DNA from: Lepeophtheirus salmonis
Lineage: Eukaryota; Arthropoda; Copepoda; Siphonostomatoida; Caligidae
Assembly: GCF_016086655.4 (NCBI RefSeq)
Contig: NC_052136.2
Location: 52,506,492 to 52,570,491, forward strand
Direction of reading: 5' to 3'
DNA length: 64,000 nucleotides
Part shown: positions 51,565 to 61,085 of the stretch, in pieces
Position numbering within the stretch: position 1 is the stretch's first letter
Layout: each line of letters starts with the position of its first letter
Position numbers and translations under genes: made by a program
Notes under the pieces: model-generated
Told to the model about the DNA's origin: nothing
Seen by the model: only the letters and a program-made list of their open reading frames with translations
Databases searched by the model: none

Positions 51565-52849
51565 TTCTTACTTTCTGACTAAAGTTTCTTTAGACAATTG
51601 TTGACATTAAATTATTTGTGTTAAACATGGGAATAAAAAAAAAAATCGGACAAAAGTGCACCATTTAAAGAAGTGTTTAATTTTAGACAAATTGTTATAC
51701 ATATGTTATAAGAAATGAATTTAAAATCTTCAAAGAAGGGGAGGGAAGCTTTTTCATATACTGGAATAATTGATATCATTTATGAAATTTGAATACAATT
51801 CTTCTTTGAAAATTAGAGGTTTTGTTTGCATATCTTAACGAAATGAAATAAAAATCATCCTAGTATAGGTCCCCTGATTGTGAATATGAGTGTGGTAGAA
51901 ATAGAGGGGCCTCTTTGTCTACTACTTTTGTATCGAAGTAGAATAATAGGAAGATAGAATTTTAAGGTTGCGTGAATATGACGTCATCAATAAATATATT
52001 TTTTCCTCATCAAAATTATAGTACATTATGGTCTAAGAAGTAAATAGAAAAATGAAGAGATAATCGTTGGCTGAAAATATATTTTCTCTCTCACTTAACC
52101 AAAAAGTTACTTAAATAACTATAGGATTGAAAGTACATACTACTATGTTGTGTTTATATAATGATCATTAATGAAAATGATTAATAAAATATATTATTCT
52201 TTAAAAAAAGACTCATTACTTACTTTCACGGTATATTTATATTGTATGTATACGTAGTACAACAAACATTGAAACATTATTATCAAATTATTTAAAAATT
52301 AAATTAAACTATGGAATCACATATATCAATAAATGAAAAATAAAAAAATATAATCTATTTTAAAGGCAAATTTATATTGGAACTTAAATTTAAAATGGTT
52401 TTTACTATACTTATAACATGATATTTTACTTTATAACCTAATTAAACTTGATGATATCAAAGCTCATTAATTTTTGTAAGTCTAATGCCACTGATAAGAT
52501 TTTTTTGTGGAAAGTTCAGTCCTTTTAGTATGATATTTATGTTCTGTATTCTGCTTTAAAAAAATGCCCGTTTTAAATGTCAAAATAATGAAATTTTCAT
52601 CCCACAAAAAAGGAAAAAAAACCGTTCAGAATGAATAATGATTCTACGATAAAAGGACCTTTAGATGAATTGTATTTGGATTGATTTCTTTTGGAAATGA
52701 TAATAGGAACATTCAAAAATCACTGGTATATAATTAAAGTAGGAATATTCACTTTGAAAAGTCGATGATGTCGTAATATATAATGATAACTTTCAGTGTT
52801 CTGACTCCAAACGATCCTTCACTGGAGTTACAATCCGGAGAGAAAAATT
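51565..52849. other. AT-rich non-coding stretch
   Basis: No gene or element was supported between the Tc1-like element and the next mariner relic. Confidence 0.5.
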
Positions 52850-53480
52850 AGTTATGCACTAAATGATTTATTTCTAATAATTGCCTCAATAATAGTCCTG
52901 AACCTCTAATATCTTGATGGAAGCTTCTAGAAAATGGACACTCCTGTGAGAAGAAGGCATACACTTTCTAGCAGAGAGAGTAGTCCAAGGGGTTAGGGTC
53001 CAGAGATGAAGGTCTGCTACATGTTGAGGTCCCGCAAGTTCAGAAAGTTATCTCTCAGAAAGGCCTGGTTCTTAGTGGTGCAAGTGCCATCTTGAATGAA
53101 AACAAAGCTGTCCCTGAACTTTTCTTTGTCCCAAGATAGCACTTTCTTATTCAGAAGTTTGATGTAAGCATCTGTTTTGAGCCATTCCTTCCTTTCCCCA
53201 AAAAATGGAAGGGCAGAGTCCGAAATGCCCGAAACCATGGTTGCAGCTTGATTTTTATATTCCAAAGGCATGTCTCAATGAAGCTGAGACATTGTCTGGA
53301 TGTTCGGTTGTAATGCAGTGCCTGTTCTGCATGTTCACAGTTTTATCAACGTTTAAAATTTTTTAATCATTAATTAGCAAAACTTTAGAAAATTTAGAAT
53401 ACTCTTTGCTCCAACCGTCTCAACTTGCTCTTTTCAAAAATAAAATATCTTGCTGTCCTCTTCCGTGGTTTTGCACCAAC
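52850..53480 (-). pseudogene. Mariner-type transposase, catalytic half, degenerate
   Basis: Reading down the minus strand: KSKLRRLEQRVF (family linker RLERxKxxL), ILNVDKTVNMQNRH (around the first catalytic block, FTVDxxxNxxN in intact members; the preceding SDEK is lost), NQAATMVSGISDSALPFFGE, then DAYIKLLNKKVLSWDKEKFR and FVFIQDGTCTTKNQAFLRDN with the second Asp. After a shift comes SLDPNPLDYSL, the third-Asp block (SPDLNPLDY), followed by eroded C-terminus. Two catalytic Asp remain recognisable. The only long open frame in it is 84 codons (53017-53271). No ITR pair was found, so the element limits are uncertain. Confidence 0.78.
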
Positions 53481-56400
53481 ATTATTCCAGAATGAAAATA
53501 ATAAAATCTGTTCCACTAGATAAGATCAACACTGTATATGTCCTAGTTGTGATTATTCACGTCCTGTATAAATATTAGTTTAATTATAAACTACACAAAG
53601 TTACAACACCTTGATTTTTTTTTTTACATTACTCATACACCATTAAAAAATATGATTTTTTAAAACTTATGAAACATTTTATACATAATATAATGACTTA
53701 TATTATTTGATTCTCTTGCTCATTAGCTCCATGCTTAAATGTATTTATCAACAATGACCAAGTTTATTAAATTTATATTTTGTTAGATAGACATAGGAAT
53801 TATCATAAGTAATATTTGGAAATATGCTGAGTAAGCTTACTATCGTTTTTATTATCATAAGATTTTATCAATGATAGTGTGATAAAGTAAATTTGCAATG
53901 TACACATATATATTCCTAAACATGGCTTATATTTTATGTCATTTATAAGCGCGGATTAATTATTTGTGCCATCTTAGATAAAAGATTGTAAACATATCAT
54001 TAGGTTCAAGTAGGTAATAGTTAAAACCTGCCTTGACAACCCAGAAATTGAAAGACAATAATATAAAGGTCAAATTTAAAGTTAAAAAATGATGAAATTC
54101 TATAAAAAGGTAAACAAACCTCTTTTCTTATTAATCTATTAAAATTGAAAAGTTTTTGAAGTACTAAGTTACATATTAATTCATAAATAAATTAAAACAT
54201 ATACGGAATATGGCTTCCCTAATCAATTGCAAAAGTATTCCACTAGCGACAATATAATTTTTTTCTTCTATTTAGGTGAATTGCATAAACAGTATACATA
54301 CATCATTTCAGAATATATTTATATATTTAGGACGGGGATTTATGTAGAGCTTGAGCAAAAGACGGGAGCATAAATTGTGGTACAACTAACTTAGGACCCT
54401 TGTTAACATTTGTTTGTCATTTGATTTTTTTGGAGGAGAAAAGGAGTTTGTATGAAAGAGGGGATAACCTTCCTCTTATAATTATATTTCAATATAAAAA
54501 CAGAGTTGTATCAAGTATAACCTATAACGTGCGTCATAATTTTTTGATTGCAAACTGAACAAATGTTTTTATTTTTTGTATTTTCCAAAACGGTTATAAT
54601 AATTCTATATTTTTTGCAGAGAAAACATCTAAGTATAACGCTTAACTACAAGTTTAGCTGCTCTCCTCCACAATATTCTTCAAATTTTTAGGGTTATCGT
54701 GTCATTCTTAGGATTTTTTTTTCATATTGATTAGTGATATTTTTACAACTATATGTATGGATACGTATTATAGTGTTATTATATATTTAAAAAAATTTAC
54801 CATAGTTATACAGGAGTTCTTCTAGCAGAGAAAGATGTCAACACCTAAAGAATGAAAAGTTTTTCTTCTTTTATTCCAAAAGCCTCCCGTTATACATATT
54901 AATCATACAACTTATATCGTCATTTTGTCGTCGGTTTTTGTTTTTCTAATTTTTGTATCTGCCTTATTATTAATACATATATTGATTTTTTAATTTCTAA
55001 ACTCAGACATTTCTTACTATGGCATAAATTACTAATTAAAAAAGTCCTATGTATAGTAATACTTAAAGCTCAAATCGGAATAGGTAAATAGTTTTTCGGA
55101 TCAAATCCTGTTGTCGAGCATTTTATCATAACTTTTCTATTTTTTTAAAACTTTTTATATGATTAAATCTACTTTTGAGTTAGAAAATATAAAGTCTATA
55201 TAAAAAAACTTATTTTTTTGTAGGAAAAATTAGATATATATATATACTCTAGCAACGTAACAGAGGCTTTATTGAAAGCAATAAAAGAGAATTGAAAATA
55301 ATAAAGTATTAGACTGGGAAAAAACCTCATTTATTATGTTCCATAGATAATTGTAACTGTTTATGTCGAAGACTTATATACAATTCCTAAAAAAATAATA
55401 CAAAATTCTGATGTTTTAAAATTTTGCCCTAATTTATTATAAATTACATTAATAATGTGGGAGTAACACCATCACTGCGTGGAAAAAAATTAATGTAAAC
55501 ACCCAGTATATTTTTCAATGATTTTATGATGTTATTTTTAATAGCAAATACTTTTACAACACCCCTTAAATAGATAAATCTTTGAAATTGGATCTTATAA
55601 TATCAGTAGGGATTAGATCAATGAAATATGAGCAAGTATATTCGTAAAAGATGCAAGAAACGGCTTCAAAACTCAATGCAAAAAATGTATGCATCATATA
55701 TTAGAATGTATAATTCTACCTCAAATTTTCATTATTTAAATCTCTACTTCTACTAATTGAGTCATTAAATATTTGTTCTTAGTGGATATTCCTTAGGTGG
55801 ATAAAAAACTCATTCCTTCAAAAAAAAAAAAAGCATACGTTTATAAATTCATAATCATATACTACGCTGAATATTAATTACACTGTAATTAACAATGATT
55901 ACATTTAATAGAGAACCATTGAATAAAATTTAATTACATTTGTGCTCATCCCCATATTCAAGAATAAAAAATATATCATTTGTACTCGGATTTGTTGATC
56001 TACCCTTAATATGGTACTTAAAATCGGTCTTATGTGGGATCTTGTCCAGTTCAGTCCCTGTTCTTGATCTGTGAAAGACTTCCAAAATTGAAACACCCTC
56101 TACATGACATCATTTTTGCTGATATTATGTTAAAGTAAATCCGATTACTAATTGAATGTGTTTAAATATCTTTCAATCACGATAGATTTTTCGAAACAGC
56201 ACTGTTTTTGAAAGTATAGGTGTCTATAGAAATGTAATTATAAAAAAGAAAGATTTTTTGCTACTAAATGTTGAATGACTAACCTTCCATATTTCCCCCA
56301 ATATGTTCTATTTTTTCTAATTTGCCAGATGGATTTGATAAATTAATTAAATAACCTGTTTTTTTTGTGGGTTAAATTGGTTTTGGGATGTAAATAGTTT

Positions 56401-57958
56401 CAAAAATAACGTTTGAACTCCTCAATTTAATAAATACCAATAGGGATTTTTCATAATACTAAATCATATTAAATAGAAGTGAATTTAAAAATGAAGGAAG
56501 ATCAAAATAATTTTTTTTTATTAAGAAAATCTAAGGTAAAAAATAAAAAAAAATTACCCTCTATTCTCCAAAAACAAGACTAATTGGTCCACATGTCCTT
56601 TTTTTTTAATGAAAATATAGACAGCCTAGCTAGGGTAAATTACGCATCATCGAACATTCTAAATTTTTGGACACACATCACAAAATCGATTTGTGATGCA
56701 CTTTTTAACTAATAAAAACTATAAGTTTTGAGGTTATAACAATATGCAGGTAAAACTCAACACTTAGATATTTCGTATCCATTTGGTTATATTAGAAAAA
56801 CCTTACCATGTTTGAGTTCAGTAGGAGTTTGACAAAAAGTAAAATATTTATTTCCTGCATTTTTAAAATATTTTAGCGAAATGTTCAAGCTGTATGATTC
56901 AAATAACTAGCTATATTTCAAATAGCTATTGCTGAAAAAGAGGAGGGGAGGAGCAAACACCCCGTACATAAAATAGTAAGAGAAACGTTCCTCACTCCTC
57001 ACCCTCTTCCTATATATAATTCATATAATAATAAGAACAAATACGCTTTTGAAGATGTCATTCATTGCACAAACTCTTGTTGATGTTTAAAATTCAAAGT
57101 CTTCAGATTTTAATAGACCACTTGGTATAAGATTCATCTATAAATAGACATATAAAATATGTCAACTCATTTTAATGATGGACCAAATAGTTCAATTTTT
57201 CTTTCTCTCCCTTTAACCATTTCTAATGCCTCAACGCCTTTTGCCATGAAAAAATACAAATTATTATTTTTGTGAAAGAAACAATCTTAGAGCATATGTA
57301 TATATAAACATTGAGAAAAATGACTCTGCATATTTATAAACATACATACCCACAATAAGTTTATTAAGAGTCAAGAGAGAGTGATTTTATGTTACCTACT
57401 TTATGCACGATTATTTATATTGTATATATGTAGTTAAACCAAGGATTAAAAAAGCAGCAAGAAATGAGATATGCTGAATATAAAATAAATGTAAGTTATT
57501 ATTTGTCAACTCATAATCAGGCACCATTTAAAGAAAAATATATACTTTAATGGTTCTTTTATCATTAAATAAAAACATAAAGGAAGAAATCCTGTTGAAA
57601 AGAAAAATAGTAAGAAACAAAATATTAAGTACAAAGGTATATTGTCGGGGATTTGTAAGATTTGAAGGAGAATTTACAATGTATAACAACAATAGAGATC
57701 ATCATCTCAAAAATAAAAAGAGCTAAAGTCGTGAGGGAGTCAAATTTTATAATTTTTTTGTCAAATCAAATGACTTGGATTTTTAGGGGAAGGGGGGGAA
57801 TGAAAATGAATGAATGATACAACTATGATGATTTTTGTTTTTAGATAGGAAGGAAATATTATTCTAAGTTAATTAAAGGTAATTCATTGGGTGTATACTT
57901 GATATAGCTTGACTCGTGAATGTATATCAGCTAATTGTTTCCTTTCTCTTATAAAAAG
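53481..57958. other. AT-rich non-coding stretch
   Basis: No gene was supported. At 56090-56100 the minus strand reads AGAGGGTGTTTCAATTTTGG, which looks like a DNA-transposon end, but no inverted partner was seen. The linked minus-strand frame (55905-56096) has no motif. Confidence 0.45.
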
Positions 57959-58329
57959 ATGATTGCCTTGTTGAATGAACGTGTGTTACTAGTGATTATA
58001 TTGATGGTAACTACTACAAATAGTATATCTATTAAATAACTGTAAAACGACAAAGAAAGCTATATAAATTTGAGAAAATATATTTGAAGCACGTATCAAT
58101 TCAACTAAAAGTGGGAAAACGTTTTCATTAGAAATATTGATTCATTCAATTAATATTTTATTTTGTTCCTTGATAGGTATCAAAACAGTTCATCATGCAA
58201 AAGTATAAAATCTGGTTTTACACAAAACCCTATGTTTCGAAAACGGTAGAATTAAGAGGCAGTAGATATATCCACGTACCACAAACTAATGAGTTCTCTG
58301 GATACAAAGTACGTGCGTGTGAGGTTTGA
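57959..58329 (+). CDS. Candidate small two-exon gene, possibly secreted product
   Basis: Exon 1 (57959-58006) starts at an ATG and encodes MIALLNERVLLVIILM, a hydrophobic run suited to a signal peptide. It ends at a GTAACT donor. A 170-base intron (58007-58176) closes with a pyrimidine-rich acceptor TTCCTTGATAG. Exon 2 starts in the same phase with VSKQFIMQKYKIWFYTKPYV, then SKTVELRGSRYIHVPQTNEF, SGYK. It either ends at a TGA (58327-58329), giving 66 residues, or is spliced onward from a GTACGT donor at 58309. The sequence just before the ATG (TTTCCTTTCTCTTATAAAAAG) is itself acceptor-like, so an upstream non-coding exon is possible. The agreement of phase, splice sites and composition supports a real gene. 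No family was recognised and nothing confirms expression. Confidence 0.35.
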
Positions 58330-58956
58330 TTATGTTGTGTGTGTGTGTTTTTTTTCATTCCATTGTTTTGTCATTAAAGTATCACATAAATATAAAAATA
58401 AGATCTTTCGAATAAATTTACGTACATGAAAAATATAGTTTATCCAATCAACTTTAACATAAAATGATTACTTTAGTCATTGGTTAAAAAATAATCATTA
58501 CGGAATGAGAGAACTTACATCATGACTTAATATTGTAGGAACCTTTCTAGTGATAAATATAGTTTGCCTAAGTGAAATAAAACATAATATATAAATATGG
58601 GTTCTTTATTATTTTCCCTAACCTTTTCTCCTAAAAAGAAAAGAAAAAACGTAGTAGCAAATTTCTCAAATCAGTTGGTAACCAATTCTTAGAGACTTTT
58701 TGACTTTTTTCACAACTTAACAAGATATATTTAAATATTAATGTTGTTTATAGGCCTAATAGTATAGAACTAAGTGAGTAAAATGCTCCATACACAAGTA
58801 GTGAAACGAAGAACACGTGATCAATATTTATAGAAATATACTTGGATACGCGACAACTTTTTTCCCGCTAGGGAGGTTGAGAGTGCCATGAATACAGTTA
58901 AATAATTGACTACGCAAGCTACATGAATTCTTTCTTTAATTGAATTAATACAAAGT
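58330..58956. other. AT-rich non-coding stretch
   Basis: Contains a short TG-repeat run at about 58333-58348 and otherwise only AT-rich sequence. If the candidate gene on its left continues, an additional exon could lie here, but none was recognised. Confidence 0.4.
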
Positions 58957-59106
58957 TCGTTTGAAAAGTCTGTACAAAGTCTGAGAGATGGTACTACTTG
59001 TATGTATCGAAGTTATGTTTGCTTACTAAGATCTCTTGGAAAAATACACTCCAACTTTCAGTCAGATATATATATTTCTTTCTGTTTGGCATTTCTTTCA
59101 ATCAAG

Positions 59107-59358
59107 GAATCAGCCGGAAAGATTATGGCGACTGTCTTTTGGATTCACAAGATTTAATCCAAATCGCTATCTGGAAAAGGGTAAAACTATTACAGATGTA
59201 TATTATTCATTTTTATTGGACTGTTTTAAAACCGAGCTGCAAGAAAAAAGCCCACGATTGGCCTCACAAAAGTCATTTTCCATCATGACAATGCACTAGC
59301 TCACACTTTAGCAGTTGTAGTCATAAAATTAATGGAAATGGGATTCCAACTCGAGGGG
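59107..59358 (+). pseudogene. Mariner transposase, central catalytic fragment
   Basis: After the leader the plus strand reads ESAGKIMATVFW, then after a shift YLEKGKTITDVYYSFLLDCF and KTELQEKSPRLA, then FHHDNALAHTLAVVVIKLME and MGFQL. These are consecutive blocks of an Hsmar1/cecropia-like mariner transposase: the SAGKVMAxVFW strand, the YLxKGxTI segment and the HHDNAPxH motif with the second catalytic Asp. The N-terminus and first Asp are missing on the left. The sequence breaks off where the PPYSPDL third-Asp block should follow. Confidence 0.8.
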
Positions 59359-59359
59359 C

Positions 59360-59631
59360 CTCAAGTACTAGCAATCTCAGACACCTTCACTCTTCTGTCA
59401 TCCATCACCACAATATGTATTATATTAGGATTTCTATGCAATAACCTCAACAGGACGTACAGAACGTTCAGTGTCACTTGTACCCATATGGCCACTCTAA
59501 AATTTTTGAAACTCTTCAAATCAAAGGTGTAGAGTCCTCATAATGTTTATCAACCTTCTTTTTAGTCTCTTGAGGAGTTTGGTCTTCGATAAAGTTATGT
59601 TTCATCAACACATGAAATTATTTTTGTCCAT
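59360..59631 (-). pseudogene. Mariner transposase, N-terminal fragment
   Basis: From an ATG at 59631 the minus strand reads MDKNNF and, after a one-base shift, LMKHNFIEDQTPQETKKKVD and KHYEDSTPLI. In the expected order there follow DTERSVRPVEVIA (family DxERSGRPxEV) and DDRRVKVSEIAST, which is the second DNA-binding domain. The text then meets the oppositely oriented catalytic fragment. This is the half missing from the plus-strand fragment at 59107-59358, but on the other strand. Stops and shifts are frequent. Confidence 0.78.
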
Positions 59632-59802
59632 TGTTTGAAAATCCCTTCACTTCTTCGAATCAAGCGAATGCCAAATAGGAAAAAATAGAGTGATCTGGCT
59701 GAAATTTGGTGTATGTTCTTTCAAGAGATGCTTCTAAGTAAATATAGCCTCGATATTTGCCAGTATTGCCATCTCTCAGACGTTGCACGGACTTTTAAAA
59801 CG

Positions 59803-60520
59803 ATCCTCGTAAGGTGTATTCTACAAAAGATATATAATTTTTATGTGTCACGAGAAAAATGATAAATTTACAACATCTGTGGTATCTCAAAAGCAAAATA
59901 TTGCAAAGGTAACAAATTTGTACGCAGACAATGAAATTTCTTTAAGCTAACAGATACGTTACGTCACTTCATTCATAGCTTTGGGTGAGTAGTAGCAGAA
60001 AAATCGACAGCTTGTAGAAAAATACAATAGGAATCATTATCTATGATATTTGTGTACTAACATTGTAACATACCTAAGTACATATTTCGACTAGAACAAC
60101 AATTTAAGTAAAGTTTACTCGAAAAATTATTTTACTATAGTAGCATGCTTTATTTATTTTTGATAATTAAAAACTCTGTATAAACTCCTATTTGTGGTTA
60201 TTTAACAACTTTTAATCTTTAAATAAATAAAAAGTACAAGATAACATCAACACAATGTTTCCAGGGACTCAATTGACTGAAAGTCTACATTAAATTATAC
60301 CTACGCATCGAAAACATACTTGAGATGAGGATCTAAGTGTGTAATATATGTAGAACTGGTGCTTTTTATATTATCTGATTGAAATGTTACTTCATTTGAA
60401 TCGCAAGTGATCAATTATAATATACAGGATTGGGACTTCTAACATCTGCCTAACATTTAAAATCATGAAAATAAACATAATTAAGTGAAAATCCGATATA
60501 ATTTCACAATATGAAGACTA
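59803..60520. other. AT-rich non-coding stretch
   Basis: Nothing was supported here except a phrase at about 60425-60445 (ACAGGATTGGGACTTCTAAC) that may be the worn left end of the next mariner relic. A similar phrase, AGGTCCGGGACATCTAG, is found inverted at about 61303-61319. Confidence 0.35.
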
Positions 60521-60524
60521 GTGA

Positions 60525-61085
60525 CATACATACTGGATCCATTTTATTTCAATGTTGTTGTCCTCAGTCTCAAAAATCTTCTGCATACGGTTCCTGAAGA
60601 TGATCCTTGCGACCTTCAATTTACAGCTCTCAAACCTACTTTACTTCTCATTGATGGTGTTGATGAGGGAGGTCTTGTTGTGATGGGCATGTCTATTAAT
60701 CCTTATCTATAACACCCAGAAACGTTAATATGATCTAAACCTGGTGAGCTGTGGGTTCTCAATCTTTATAAATAATAATGTGTCAGGGATCATCTAACCA
60801 TTCAAGTGACTTTTGGACATATGGAAGGGGTCATTGTCCTGCTACGACACTTAGGGATGATTACCAGGAATATTTTTGATCCTGGATAATAGCACAGCCT
60901 CCATAGCACTCAGATATATATCCCTAAGCCCAGTTTCAAGGATGTGTGGAGACATGGCATCCTAATGGTGGCCAGAAAATTAGTTTCCATGACCTTTGAA
61001 ACATCCTGGGGCATCACGGTAATCCCCCATTGCTCTGCTGATGAAGTTTCTGGTCTTAGCTAAAAAATATGAAATAAAAATCTCG
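60525..61085 (-). pseudogene. Mariner-type transposase, C-terminal half, degenerate
   Basis: The minus strand reads SPHILETGLRDIYLSAMEAV and LLSRIKNIPGNHP, a stop-containing segment, then QDNDPFHMSKSHLN with the second catalytic Asp. Continuing in the same frame, it gives IPDTLLFIKIENPQLTRFRS with the third-Asp block eroded, INRHAHHNKTSLINTINEK and the arginine-rich C-terminal helix ARIIFRNRMQKIFETEDNNI. Long stretches stay in one frame with about nine stops, suggesting decay mostly by point mutation. The N-terminal half is not recognisable upstream. Possible worn ITRs lie at about 60425 and 61319, which would make a 0.9-kb element. Confidence 0.75.

Larger units (their letters stand above)
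58957..59802. mobile_element. Rearranged mariner with head-to-head (fold-back) 5' ends
   Basis: The first ~150 bases (58957-59105) and the last ~150 bases (about 59650-59802, reverse strand) are diverged inverted copies of the same mariner 5' leader. Shared blocks include TCGTTTGAAAAGTC/TCGTTTTAAAAGTC, GTCTGAGAGATGG and TTTGGCATT. In the left arm the leader runs directly into the middle of a transposase; in the right arm it runs into the transposase N-terminus on the opposite strand. The two gene halves meet near 59358. The whole 0.85-kb unit looks like two deleted mariner copies, or one copy and its inverted duplicate, fused head-to-head. Confidence 0.72.

Noticed and set aside
56085..56106. 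Possible transposon end (AGAGGGTGTTTCAATTTTGG on the minus strand)
   Set aside because: No inverted partner within several kilobases and no transposase motif nearby.
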